This document shows positions 24,529-33,116 of a stretch of 45,869 nt of DNA, piece after piece (the first letter of the stretch is position 1; each line of letters opens with the position of its first letter). The notes beneath the pieces are model-generated. The model was given only the letters and a program-made list of their open reading frames with translations, ran no database searches and was not told the DNA's origin. The position numbers and the translations under genes are program-made. This stretch comes from Candidatus Poribacteria bacterium. GTDB taxonomy: Bacteria; Poribacteria; WGA-4E; WGA-3G. The stretch covers positions 1-45,869 of the forward strand of contig PYJC01000137.1 of assembly GCA_003635255.1 (NCBI GenBank), given 5' to 3'.

Positions 24529-25599
24529 ATGGAAACAACGAAACAGAGTATCGGTGTTGACCTCGGTGGAACAGATATTAAAGCCGGTTTGGTCTCATCA
24601 GAAGGTGATGTTTCTTGCCGCGTCGTAGTCCCTACAGATGTAGAAACCGGTGGTCCTAAGGTGGTAGCTGCGCGGATCGCTGAAGCCGTTCGACAAGTAC
24701 TTGTAAAAGCAGAAACAGCAGCGTCTAACGCAACACAGCAATCTTTACTAAACAGTGCCAGAGAATCTCGATCCGATGATACAGCATTTGAAATTGGTGT
24801 CGGACTCGGTTCACCGGGACTCATTATCGCCGAAACTGGGGTCGTCCACTTTTCACCAAACTTTCCGGGTTGGAGCGACATCCCTCTTGTTACCTATGTC
24901 AACACAGAACTATCAAAACTACACGCCCCAAAACGTGCTGCAGATATTAATAAACAGTACAAGCCTGTCCTGAGAGGGATGGACAACGACGTGAATGCAA
25001 TGACTTTAGGTGAACTGCATCACGGGGCAGGGATCGGATACAAGAATCTGGTCGCATTGACACTCGGTACAGGTGTAGGTGGCGGGGTAGTGATTGATGG
25101 TGAAGTTTATCACGGGAGTCAGAACACCGCGGGGGAATTAGGTCATACCGTCGTCGAACCGAACGGTCGTTATTGTGGGTGCGGCAATCAAGGGTGTCTT
25201 GAGGCTTACGCTGGGGCAAAAAATATTGTTGAACGGATTCAGGAGAAGATAGAGACAGGACGCAACACGATTTTAACCACTGCAACGAAAAACGGAGCAG
25301 CTCTCACACCGCGAACGATAGCAGAGGCAGCACAAGCAGGCGATAAACTCGCAATTGAGATCTTTGCTGAAACGGGACGGTATATAGGCATTGCGCTTAC
25401 CTCAATCGCACATATTCTCAATCCGCAAATCGCGATTATCGGTGGCGGTATAGCGGAAGCCGGTGAAAGCCTGCTCTTTGAACCCATTCGGACCGAACTT
25501 TCTAAACGGGCAATGGACATCCCGGCACAGATGAAAATCGTAAAGGCACACCTCGGAAATGATGCTGGCATTGTCGGTGCCGCGATGCTCGCTTTTTAA
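24529..25599 (+). CDS. ROK-family sugar kinase (glucokinase-like)
   Basis: 356 residues from ATG 24529, chosen because AAGGAA of the leader repeat precedes it; the frame is open further upstream but through repeat DNA. IGVDLGGTDIKAGLV is the N-terminal phosphate loop, DNDVNAMTLGELHHGAG carries the catalytic Asp, LTLGTGVGGGVVIDGEVY the second phosphate loop, and GELGHTVVEPNGRYCGCGNQGCLEAYAG the ROK zinc motif (His plus three Cys). It probably phosphorylates glucose or N-acetyl-hexosamine at O6. No DNA-binding domain, so it is a kinase and not a NagC-type repressor. It follows galK, so both may serve sugar uptake. Confidence 0.93.
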   Translation: METTKQSIGVDLGGTDIKAGLVSSEGDVSCRVVVPTDVETGGPKVVAARIAEAVRQVLVKAETAASNATQQSLLNSARESRSDDTAFEIGVGLGSPGLIIAETGVVHFSPNFPGWSDIPLVTYVNTELSKLHAPKRAADINKQYKPVLRGMDNDVNAMTLGELHHGAGIGYKNLVALTLGTGVGGGVVIDGEVYHGSQNTAGELGHTVVEPNGRYCGCGNQGCLEAYAGAKNIVERIQEKIETGRNTILTTATKNGAALTPRTIAEAAQAGDKLAIEIFAETGRYIGIALTSIAHILNPQIAIIGGGIAEAGESLLFEPIRTELSKRAMDIPAQMKIVKAHLGNDAGIVGAAMLAF

Positions 25600-25602
25600 T
25601 TT

Positions 25603-25731
25603 TTTATAGTAAAACCCGAAAATAAGAGGGCACTTTGGAAAACACAAAACACCTCACCATCGCTGGCGAGGTTTGTAACCTCGCCCTTCTACAATGTTTA
25701 ATTAATTGTAGGTTGTAGGTTTTACTATAAA
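25603..25731. repeat. Family B inverted-repeat element, copy 2
   Basis: Perfect 14-bp terminal inverted repeats: TTTATAGTAAAACC (25603-25616) and GGTTTTACTATAAA (25718-25731). The central hairpin is GGCGAGGTT-TGT-AACCTCGCC. The ends fit insertion at a TA dinucleotide (IS630/mariner-type MITEs). It starts 4 bp after the ROK kinase stop. Confidence 0.78.
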
Positions 25732-25795
25732 TATCGTGTTTCTGCAATGTAATGGAGTTCTCTCTGCGAAGCATCTACGGAATGAAACTTCAAGC

Positions 25796-25934
25796 TTAAC
25801 CAAGAACGCGATTTCAGATATTTAGAGGATAATGCGCGCGTTCTTGGTTAAAAATCCACCTAACCGAACCGCAAGGAAATATAAAAATGCAGGTTTCTAT
25901 ATTGAAATGCGCGCGTGTTCGGGACCTGCTGTAG
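25796..25934 (+). repeat. 56-bp inverted-repeat insertion, third leader repeat and a 15-codon reading frame
   Basis: TTAACCAAGAACGCG (25796-25810) and CGCGTTCTTGGTTAA (25837-25851) form a perfect 15-bp inverted repeat that splits the composite leader (companion block 25775-25794, leader repeat 25848-25886). The leader's AAGGAA then precedes ATG 25887 of a 15-codon frame (MQVSILKCARVRDLL, stop ends at 25934). This may be the remains of a displaced gene start or a leader peptide for the next gene. The rest of the 25600-25965 gap is family B DNA. Confidence 0.5.
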
Positions 25935-25965
25935 AAAAACTCGCAAGCGCGCTGTGGAGAAACCA

Positions 25966-26679
25966 ATGAAAAATCAGACAAATTTGCTGAAAACTTTAAA
26001 CCGAAACCTTCAAGGCGGAAACCAGAGCAATCGAAAAATTGCCGACCTACCACCGGTATCTGTCTTACAACTTGTAGCGGTACTCTGCTTGTCATTAATT
26101 CCACTAAGTTGTGCAAAGGTGTCAGATTTCGTAAAAGACACCTTCCAACCAGAAGTGATTGTCCCTGTCTTTGACCCTGATGCTTACATTATGCCGCAGA
26201 CAGGCTCCGTCGGTTATGTTAAAAACGGCATCAAGGCAATGGCGGTACCGCTCAACGACGTGAAGGCAGTCGATGCATTCGCTATCTTTATCTATAACGG
26301 GACAGACCACTGGATCTCCTTCAAAAAGAAGGACTGCCAGATGCTTGACGGCACCATGAATGTTACAAAGCCAATTGACAAATCACAGGAATCCTTTTAT
26401 CTGAAAAAGAATTTTAAACCGACGCTGCCACCCGAATTTGCAGCGGAAGTGTTCCGATGGGATAAAGCCATCAGAATACAAGGGGATCCCGCAGTCCTGC
26501 CGAGAGCAGACATTGAAAAAACCACGGTGATGCCGAGGCAACACGCAAGATTCTTCCTCTATTTCCGAAAACGCAGTATTAATTATAGCAACTTACGGAT
26601 CATTGTGCCAAGAGTCACAAGCGATTTCAATGACCAGCAAACAACGTTCGTCTTCAAATTTAAGGTGCAACGCGGCTAA
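25966..26679 (+). CDS. Exported lipoprotein-like protein of unknown function
   Basis: 237 residues from ATG 25966 (GGAG upstream); an in-frame GTG at 25915 is less likely. A hydrophobic stretch VSVLQLVAVLCLSLIPLSCAK ends at Cys49, a lipobox-like position, although the signal begins unusually late. The mature part has no domain I recognise: FDPDAYIMPQTGSVGYVKNGIKAMAVPL, DAFAIFIYNGTDHWISF and a C-terminal RFFLYFRKRS.NYSNLRIIVPR beta-rich end. The next gene also encodes a lipobox-like NHL protein and begins within or just after this one, so the two probably act together at the envelope. Confidence 0.7.
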   Translation: MKNQTNLLKTLNRNLQGGNQSNRKIADLPPVSVLQLVAVLCLSLIPLSCAKVSDFVKDTFQPEVIVPVFDPDAYIMPQTGSVGYVKNGIKAMAVPLNDVKAVDAFAIFIYNGTDHWISFKKKDCQMLDGTMNVTKPIDKSQESFYLKKNFKPTLPPEFAAEVFRWDKAIRIQGDPAVLPRADIEKTTVMPRQHARFFLYFRKRSINYSNLRIIVPRVTSDFNDQQTTFVFKFKVQRG

Positions 26680-27748
26680 TCTGAGGTCCCTGCTTACCAG
26701 TTACCAGAAGGGAAGCTTCTTTATTGGTTACTGGTTACTGGCCACTGTTAACTACTCCTTTTGTTTTTTGCTCCTTGCACTCTGTTTGAGTTGCACCTTG
26801 CCCGAAAGTGAAATCGCGCAGCCTGTCGAAATTCTCCCATCAAACCGTGAACGGAAGCCTGCTCTAATAGTAGGTATCAACTACATAAAAACACTCGGCA
26901 ACGCTGGACAAGGCGCAGGTGAATTTCAGACACCCTTAGGACTCGCAATAGATGAAGCTGATAGAATCTACGTCGCTGACGCGGGGAACAATCGGGTACA
27001 AGTTATTGATGACCTCGGAAATTTCATCACAGAATTCGGAGGACGTGGGTGGCGAATAGGCGAGTTCGATCAACCAGCAGATATAGCTTTAAGCTTCCAA
27101 CGAAGTTACCGCCTCTATGTCGTAGATACAGGCAACAATCGGGTACAATACTGCAACTTTGTGGATCAGATTTTCTACCCACTCAGTGAAAATGTAGATG
27201 ACATCCTGCTCGATCAACCCGAAGGCATCGGTATCGGGCGGAAGGGTGAGGTCTATATCGTAGACACGGGCAACCATCGCTGGATTGAATTCAATGTCGC
27301 AGGAGTCCCAGTTACAGCAAGAGGGAACTTCGGGAGCGGTACAGAACAACTCTGGAACCCTACAGATCTCAGTGTCGATACCTATGGGAATATCTATGTC
27401 GTTGACACAGGGAACCATCTGATCAAAAAATACGACTTCAGCGGCAATCCTATGAGTGCTTGGGGTGGGGAAGGTGATGAACTTGGACAACTCCGAGAAC
27501 CGAAGTGCATCGCCTTAGACGACTGGAATTATGTCTATGTAACCGACACCGGCAATCGACGCGTCCAAGTCTTCACACCTAATGGTAAAAGCATCACAGA
27601 ATTTAGTGACCCAGCACTCTTAGCACCAGTAGGGGTCGCAGTCTCGAAAACCGGACACGTCTTTGTGACCGATGCTGAGGCGAACGACATAAAGGTGTTC
27701 CAAGTTCTTCGTATAAGACTTACGCACCTTATCAAGTACCTCTTGTAG
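26630..27748 (+). CDS. NHL-repeat lipoprotein-like beta-propeller
   Basis: 372 residues if ATG 26630 is used; the true start is unsure, because this ATG lies inside the end of the preceding gene and TTG 26603 is also in frame. A hydrophobic segment ending at LCLSC marks the export signal. At least five NHL repeats follow: GLAIDEADRIYVADAGNNRVQVI, LYVVDTGNNRVQY, GKGEVYIVDTGNHRWIEF, GNIYVVDTGNHLIKKY and NYVYVTDTGNRRVQVF, consistent with a six-bladed propeller. NHL propellers bind proteins, carbohydrates or RNA. The last 14 codons (after KVFQ) lie in a family A element, so the C-terminus was probably replaced by that insertion. Confidence 0.82.
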   Translation: MTSKQRSSSNLRCNAANLRSLLTSYQKGSFFIGYWLLATVNYSFCFLLLALCLSCTLPESEIAQPVEILPSNRERKPALIVGINYIKTLGNAGQGAGEFQTPLGLAIDEADRIYVADAGNNRVQVIDDLGNFITEFGGRGWRIGEFDQPADIALSFQRSYRLYVVDTGNNRVQYCNFVDQIFYPLSENVDDILLDQPEGIGIGRKGEVYIVDTGNHRWIEFNVAGVPVTARGNFGSGTEQLWNPTDLSVDTYGNIYVVDTGNHLIKKYDFSGNPMSAWGGEGDELGQLREPKCIALDDWNYVYVTDTGNRRVQVFTPNGKSITEFSDPALLAPVGVAVSKTGHVFVTDAEANDIKVFQVLRIRLTHLIKYLL

Positions 27749-27870
27749 GAGGCGAAAATCCGCAGAAATACTCCGATTTCTGATTTTAAGCAATGCATAC
27801 GCCACAATAGAAGGACATCGGAAACCAACAAAACCTGCAAAGTAAGTTCCCAGATATGCGTAAGTCCTAT
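27713..27870. repeat. Family A inverted-repeat element, copy 3
   Basis: ATAAGACTTACGCA (27713-27726) and TGCGTAAGTCCTAT (27857-27870) are 14-bp terminal repeats with one mismatch. The left end lies inside the NHL gene and supplies its final codons and stop. Confidence 0.7.
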
Positions 27871-27938
27871 GGAAAAAATAGTTTTTGGAGGAATGTGGTC
27901 ATCGGTTAAAGAGGTTTCTGACTTATCCAAGCCATTTC

Positions 27939-27974
27939 TTAACTGACAACTGACAACTGACAACTGATAACTAT
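27939..27974. repeat. AACTGACAAC repeat array before the outer-membrane gene
   Basis: Tandem TTAACTGACAACTGACAACTGACAACTGATAAC-type units end 2 bp before the ATG at 27977. No Shine-Dalgarno sequence is visible. Confidence 0.65.
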
Positions 27975-27976
27975 TA

Positions 27977-30900
27977 ATGCGTATCCCACTCTTTTTCCTT
28001 GTTTCCTTCTGTTTGTGCCTGCTACCACGTCCCGGAAGCACGGCACAAGAATCCACTGATGATAAAACTAAAGCCCTCGAATTTCCTACCTTTTCCGTCC
28101 TCCAGAAAACCGAATCCATTGAACTAAAAACGGGTGAGCGGGAATTCACGGTGAAGTATCCACCTATTCTCCCAAACACTGAACAGTTAATCGAAGCGGC
28201 TGGAAAAACCCTCGTGCGAAGTATAGACTATCAAATCGATTTCTATTCAGGAAAAATCACTATTACCCCCCTGATAAGGGGGGATAAAGGGGGGTTACCG
28301 GATGCTACGACCACCCCTTACAAATTAAAAATAACCTACCGGACACTGCCTTTCTCAATTAAAGAGGTTTACAAACGCGACCTTTATGGTAAGCAAACGC
28401 CATCAACAGCGTCTACTGATGGTCTCCTCCCCAAAACTGGTGAATCTGAAAAGGGGACTGGACAACCTTTCAGTGAACTTGGGGGTACCGCCCCTGCAGG
28501 TGATGGAACATCACAACTCGAAGTGTCCGGCAGCCAAACATTCGGTATATCGCTCGGCAGCGGACGTAGCATATCACAGAATCAGGAACTCCGGGTCAAT
28601 GTAGAAGGTAAAGTCTCTGAAAACATTAGTGTCCTCGCACTGTTATCCGACCAAGATCTACCTATTCAACCCGAAGGGACAACCGAAAATATACAAGACA
28701 TTGATCAGAAACTGATTCGCATCACACATCCAAACATGAGAGGCACCTTAGGCGACTTTGAAGGATCGCTTGGCACCTCTGAGTTCATCTTTTTTCCACG
28801 CGCACTCGAAGGCGTACAAGTCGAAGGCGATTTCAAGTGGGGGAGCTTTCACCTGATTCCAAGTGCCATTCCGAAAGGGCAGTCTACCAGCTTAGTCCTC
28901 CGGGGCGAGGAAGGACGCAGCGAATACCGGCTTACGGTTGATGGGCAATACGTCATCGTAAAGGCAGGTAGCGAAATCGTCTGGTTGAATGGCGAAAGGA
29001 TGCGGCGCGGTGAAAATAACGATTACATCATCCGCGAATATGGAGACCCAATTGTCGAGTTCAACAGCAAACATCTAATCACAAGCAACGACACGATTCG
29101 GATCGACTTTGAATATATCCCAGAAGATCGCGCATATCAACAAAACCTCTATGGACTCAGCAGTGTCTTCAAACTACCAGGAGAATGGATAACCCTCGGT
29201 GCTTCCTACGCAGTTGAGGCAGACCTGAAGCAACCAGAACAGGCTTTAATCACACTTGACGAAACCGACCTCGAGGCACTTCGTCAAAATATTCTTGATC
29301 CCGAAGGAGACGGCAGATCACTTCTCACGGCACCCCAGAAACATACTGTATGGGGCGTAGAAAGTCGCGTGAACATCACGGAAAAAGCGTGGATCGAAGG
29401 TGAACTCGCATATAGCAATCTTGATAAGAATACTTATTCGACTGTCGATCGTAAAGAAGTGAGTCAGGCGTGGAAACTGATCGGTTATGCAGACTGGGAC
29501 TTTGCGACATGGACAGATAAATGGAATCGGGGTTACAAACCCCTCCTACACACAAGCCTCGACATCCGAGCGATGGACGCTGACTTTGTGCCTGTCGGTG
29601 CGTCAAGCAGCAATCGTAACCGCTCCCGTTATGAAACGCAATACACCAAAGAAAGTTTTGATGACGCGTTCTTGTTTGATACAGCGGGCATTTCACAAAC
29701 CACACGGGATGAGAGAACCGCGAACTTTGACATCCAATTGATGCCGACAGATTGGTTGGCGGTTGACGCGGGCATCGGTAGAAGCGAAGAAAAAGAACCA
29801 CAACGTCCGGAAAGCGCACAAGAAATAACGGAGACTATAGACGGAGCGGAATCGGGGTTACAAACCCCTCCTACCAACGCAACGATCCGCAATAATTTCA
29901 ACTGGGGTGTGAACTTCAATCGCCGATCAGGCAGTGGAGGTATAACCCCTACCCCCAGACGCGGAAACGCACGCATAAGTGGACAAGAGAAAGCGACCAC
30001 GGCATCGGAACAAAACCCATCTGAAGGCGCGCAACTGCTCAAAAAATTACCGAACCTCCGTTGGGATGACTATCGGAGCAGTTCGCGTGTCGAGAGTGAG
30101 GATTCAACACGGACACAATCGCAGCAGAAGTTACGGCAGGAAGGCAACTTGGCTTACCCACTCGGTCCATTCAGAATTATGGGAACATTGGGTAGGGTGG
30201 AATCAAACGAGGCACGCAATGCAACGCTCAACCGAAAGCGGAACCGCGCGATTGGACGGATCAATCTCGTCGATTTTAGTTGGGCATCTCTGAACACCAG
30301 TTACGAACTTGAGGAGGCTTACGCGAAAGAGCCGTTGCTCACTGTTGATGACGAACCCATCGGTTTATCTGATTGGCAGCAAAGTACGACCGGACGCACA
30401 TGGAAAATCGGCATCTTTTCACAGCAGAAATCCTTTCTCAGCGGCGGTATGAACTTGACCGCAAACCTCGCACGTCGGATGCTGAAAGCACACACCGATC
30501 TCGGCGCGGATACGACAACGCAACTCGCAGATATTAACATTCAGTTGACACCGCTAAGCCGAGCAATTGATATAGAACTCACCTACGAATTAGATAAAAA
30601 ATTGACAAGCCAACGCCGCGAAGTCTATACCAACATTCATCCACACACCGGTGTGCTGCTCCAACCCGGGGACGGATATTACGTGAAGTTGGACGATCTG
30701 CATTATGTAGAGGATCCCGAGGAAGGCACCTACATCAAAATCTACCAAAACGTCGGTGATAAACCCACAACGGCAGTAGATGCGGACTTCCGTATCCGTT
30801 TTCAACCCCGCCAGTTTTTCGCACGGCGCAACCGAGCGCGGCAACAGCAGCAACGTGAGTCAATGTTGAAACGCGACAGTCTACGTCCAACGCCGTCAAC

Positions 30901-31819
30901 CTCTGACCAAAATGGAACATCACAAAAAGCGAATCCCCAAACGGGAGCACTATCCAACAATACAACTCCGTTACAAAAATCGCGTCTTGAGTGGTTTCTG
31001 AGCGCACTCAGAGGTTATACACGACTCTGGTTAACCGAAGAACAGGAGGTAGAAGATGCGGTGTCTCTGTATTTGCTTCAAAACTTACAGGGTTCAGATA
31101 CGCTTTTCGGGCGGGTGAACCAACACCATCGGCTCGAATTTGTCCCTTCAACGGCGTTCAGTTTTGAACTTAACTTCCGTGCGGGGGAGTCCCTCAACAA
31201 ACGGATTAATAACCAAGAACGCCACAGACGCCACAACACTTGGGATGTTGGCTTCTCCATGAATCCAACCCAACGTCTATCTGTTGGCGCGAACTGGGAA
31301 CAACGTCGGGAGACTGAAAAATATAGCCAATTCGATTTTGAAGACTTCGCACAAGAAACCGATACTACCGAGGAAATGAGAGAGCCTTCTCCGACACCTA
31401 TCTCAGACCTGCGTCAACTTGAGCAGATAACCGAACTGAACCTCCGATACCAGTTGAGTAAAACGCTACGATGGAGCGGTATCAGCGGCTATAAACGGAC
31501 AACCGACGAGGAGCAACTTGACGAGGAGCCCGAAGCCAAAACGCGCACCTTTTCATTTGAGAACCGCGTCACCTATAGTCTCATCGGTAAAGGACGCATT
31601 GATTTCAACTACAAACTCGGCTACGGCAAAAGCAGCGGTGGCATCCCCTTCGCACAATATACCTTCTACGAAGGCATCAGCCATGAAATTCGGACGATAG
31701 CAGATTACAGATTACGAAAATTCACCGACTTGTTGTTTCGACTCAATTACCGTCTGCTCTCAACGAAAGAGCGGAAACCTGAACACCGCTTGGAAATGAC
31801 AGTCAGCGCGGAACTTTAA
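27977..31819 (+). CDS. Large outer-membrane beta-barrel-like surface protein
   Basis: 1280 residues. The signal peptide ends near GSTA (residue 23). Residues about 30-130 form a small beta domain. Then ISQNQELRVNVEGKVSENISVLALLSDQDLPIQPEGTTENIQDIDQKLIRI and GTLGDFEGSL match a pattern I know from large FCB-group envelope proteins of unknown function. The remainder is an alternating amphipathic beta pattern rich in aromatic residues with acidic linkers, ending in RLEMTVSAEL, as expected of a membrane barrel. Three palindromic repeats sit inside the gene in frame (28266-28296, 29525-29549, 29850-29874). Possibly a partner of the two exported proteins upstream. Function unknown. Confidence 0.75.
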   Translation: MRIPLFFLVSFCLCLLPRPGSTAQESTDDKTKALEFPTFSVLQKTESIELKTGEREFTVKYPPILPNTEQLIEAAGKTLVRSIDYQIDFYSGKITITPLIRGDKGGLPDATTTPYKLKITYRTLPFSIKEVYKRDLYGKQTPSTASTDGLLPKTGESEKGTGQPFSELGGTAPAGDGTSQLEVSGSQTFGISLGSGRSISQNQELRVNVEGKVSENISVLALLSDQDLPIQPEGTTENIQDIDQKLIRITHPNMRGTLGDFEGSLGTSEFIFFPRALEGVQVEGDFKWGSFHLIPSAIPKGQSTSLVLRGEEGRSEYRLTVDGQYVIVKAGSEIVWLNGERMRRGENNDYIIREYGDPIVEFNSKHLITSNDTIRIDFEYIPEDRAYQQNLYGLSSVFKLPGEWITLGASYAVEADLKQPEQALITLDETDLEALRQNILDPEGDGRSLLTAPQKHTVWGVESRVNITEKAWIEGELAYSNLDKNTYSTVDRKEVSQAWKLIGYADWDFATWTDKWNRGYKPLLHTSLDIRAMDADFVPVGASSSNRNRSRYETQYTKESFDDAFLFDTAGISQTTRDERTANFDIQLMPTDWLAVDAGIGRSEEKEPQRPESAQEITETIDGAESGLQTPPTNATIRNNFNWGVNFNRRSGSGGITPTPRRGNARISGQEKATTASEQNPSEGAQLLKKLPNLRWDDYRSSSRVESEDSTRTQSQQKLRQEGNLAYPLGPFRIMGTLGRVESNEARNATLNRKRNRAIGRINLVDFSWASLNTSYELEEAYAKEPLLTVDDEPIGLSDWQQSTTGRTWKIGIFSQQKSFLSGGMNLTANLARRMLKAHTDLGADTTTQLADINIQLTPLSRAIDIELTYELDKKLTSQRREVYTNIHPHTGVLLQPGDGYYVKLDDLHYVEDPEEGTYIKIYQNVGDKPTTAVDADFRIRFQPRQFFARRNRARQQQQRESMLKRDSLRPTPSTSDQNGTSQKANPQTGALSNNTTPLQKSRLEWFLSALRGYTRLWLTEEQEVEDAVSLYLLQNLQGSDTLFGRVNQHHRLEFVPSTAFSFELNFRAGESLNKRINNQERHRRHNTWDVGFSMNPTQRLSVGANWEQRRETEKYSQFDFEDFAQETDTTEEMREPSPTPISDLRQLEQITELNLRYQLSKTLRWSGISGYKRTTDEEQLDEEPEAKTRTFSFENRVTYSLIGKGRIDFNYKLGYGKSSGGIPFAQYTFYEGISHEIRTIADYRLRKFTDLLFRLNYRLLSTKERKPEHRLEMTVSAEL
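28266..28296. repeat. In-frame palindromic repeat (CCCCCTGATAAGGGGGG type)
   Basis: CCCCCTGATAAGGGGGG followed by GATAAAGGGGGG encodes PLIRGDKGG within the outer-membrane protein gene. The same CCCCCTGATAAGGGGG word occurs in the intergenic family A copy at 32823-32988. Confidence 0.6.
29525..29549. repeat. 25-bp coding repeat, copy 1 (read as RGYKPLL)
   Basis: AATCGGGGTTACAAACCCCT and the next five bases are identical to 29850-29874. The core GGGGTT-ACA-AACCCC is a palindrome like the centre of family B elements. Here it is read W-N-R-G-Y-K-P-L-L. Confidence 0.7.
29850..29874. repeat. 25-bp coding repeat, copy 2 (read as SGLQTPP)
   Basis: Same 25 bases as 29525-29549 but read in a different frame of the same gene (E-S-G-L-Q-T-P-P-T). 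The sequence therefore spreads as DNA and not as a protein motif. Confidence 0.7.
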
Positions 31820-31848
31820 CGTAATATCAGTAAGTACGTTTAGAACCT

Positions 31849-31937
31849 TATAGTAAAACTGAATGACTCTGCCGTTGCAGGCGGGGTTTGTAACCCCGCC
31901 TTTTATAAATGTCTCGTTAATTGTAGCTTTTACTATA
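31849..31937. repeat. Family B inverted-repeat element, copy 3
   Basis: TATAGTAAAA (31849-31858) and TTTTACTATA (31928-31937) are perfect 10-bp ends. The central hairpin GGCGGGGTT-TGT-AACCCCGCC spans 31880-31900. It lies between two convergent genes and could also end transcription on both sides. Confidence 0.75.
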
Positions 31938-31951
31938 GAATATCGGTTTCG

Positions 31952-32782
31952 CTACAGTTGAAGTGCTTTCCCTTTAATATTTCCCCACGTCGTAGCGACT
32001 TTATCTTTTCGCGAAACCGAGAACAAGGGACCGCGCATCGCAGCTCTGATTTCGGTTTCACTGAGCGCACGACTCCATATCGCGACTTCGTCAATAGAAC
32101 CTCCCTCAACCGCATACTCGGGCTTACCTTTGGCACATCCGATCCGCAAATTTTCCTCGTTTATGCCATTAAAAATAAAAGGTGGTTTCCTATCATGTTC
32201 AAGAATGTTTTTACCATCAAGATACATTCTCACGTTGAGATCCTCACATACGCCGACAATATGATGCCACGTTCCATTCCTCATTTTGTTATCTGTTGTG
32301 GTTCGCACATGAAATTCTCGCGTCCCTAAAATAATCCCAACGCCTGAACCATTAAGATGGACTGCGAGATCTGGATCATCATTTTCATCGAAAACTCCCA
32401 TACCGTACATACTACTGGATCTCGCACTATAACACCCTTTATCAAACCACTGAGAAGAGCTCCCCTTCCAATTCTCGTGATATACCCATGCCATCATTGT
32501 GATCTCTTCACTGATTTCCAGTTCATCGGCGGCAGGTACATTCACACAATCTTCGGTGTCATTAGTAATATGGACAGCATTCCCATATTTACCCTTGACA
32601 AATTGAGTCTCCTTGACAATTTCAGCATCAAGTCCGTTACCAGATTCATCGAAAATCCGTTTACCTTTGACGTTGTCGAACGTAAAGTAAACGACCAGTC
32701 CTTTATCAAGACCTGCGATTGCATATCCGCTTGTGATAAGCGTCAGAGCGATGAGTGAAGCGTAGAGAAATGATCGTTTCAT
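31952..32782 (-). CDS. LamG-domain secreted protein
   Basis: 276 residues; GAGG lies upstream of ATG 32782. The signal peptide is MKRSFLYASLIALTLITSGYAIA. LamG_3 signatures: VVYFTFDNVKGKRIFDESGNGLDAEI, GKYGNAVHI, MMAWVYHENWKG, NGTWHHIVGVCEDLNVRMYLDGK and IDEVAIWSRALSETEIRAAM. The tail KVATTWGNIKGKALQL shares the TTWG(D/N)IK motif with the LamG protein at 2534-3322 although the rest is diverged. Probably an exported carbohydrate- or matrix-binding protein. It converges on the large outer-membrane gene. Confidence 0.87.
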   Translation of the reverse strand: MKRSFLYASLIALTLITSGYAIAGLDKGLVVYFTFDNVKGKRIFDESGNGLDAEIVKETQFVKGKYGNAVHITNDTEDCVNVPAADELEISEEITMMAWVYHENWKGSSSQWFDKGCYSARSSSMYGMGVFDENDDPDLAVHLNGSGVGIILGTREFHVRTTTDNKMRNGTWHHIVGVCEDLNVRMYLDGKNILEHDRKPPFIFNGINEENLRIGCAKGKPEYAVEGGSIDEVAIWSRALSETEIRAAMRGPLFSVSRKDKVATTWGNIKGKALQL

Positions 32783-32822
32783 TTTATTTTTTTAACCTCT
32801 CATAGTGGAATCCAAAAGTACG

Positions 32823-32988
32823 TAGAACTTACGCATTCCTTCTTAAAGTCCCCCTGATAAGGGGGTGTTTTTGCTGGGGGTCTTTGATAGGGTATTTCTG
32901 CGGATTTCTTCATAGGGGGTTTAAAGGACAGAAATTCCTACTTTTTGCGTCTGAATGTCCGATATTTGCTCAATTTGCGTAAGTCCTA
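32823..32988. repeat. Family A inverted-repeat element, copy 4
   Basis: TAGAACTTACGCA (32823-32835) and TGCGTAAGTCCTA (32976-32988) bound a core holding CCCCCTGATAAGGGGG. It lies in the 334-bp gap between the third LamG gene and the first sigma-fusion gene. Confidence 0.68.
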
Positions 32989-33030
32989 AGTACGTTTACG
33001 CTTCGCGATAGGATCCCACATTACATGCTT

Positions 33031-33063
33031 GTAGGGGAAACCGGGTTACTCGGTTCCCCCTAC
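33031..33063. repeat. Hairpin downstream of the sigma-WD40 gene
   Basis: GTAGGGGAAACCG (33031-33043) and CGGTTCCCCCTAC (33051-33063) pair over 13 positions with one mismatch around a 7-nt loop. It lies 54 bp after the minus-strand stop at 33117. No T-run; possibly a Rho-aided end or an mRNA stabiliser. Confidence 0.5.
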
Positions 33064-33116
33064 GGTCCCTACCGCGTGGACAAATAAGTATGGGATCTAC
33101 AATTTGTAATCAGGAA

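Noticed and set aside
27905..28060. Minus-strand reading frame containing SYQLSVVSCQLRNG
   Set aside because: This is the translation of the AACTGACAAC repeat array, a common source of false proteins, and it overlaps the real outer-membrane gene.
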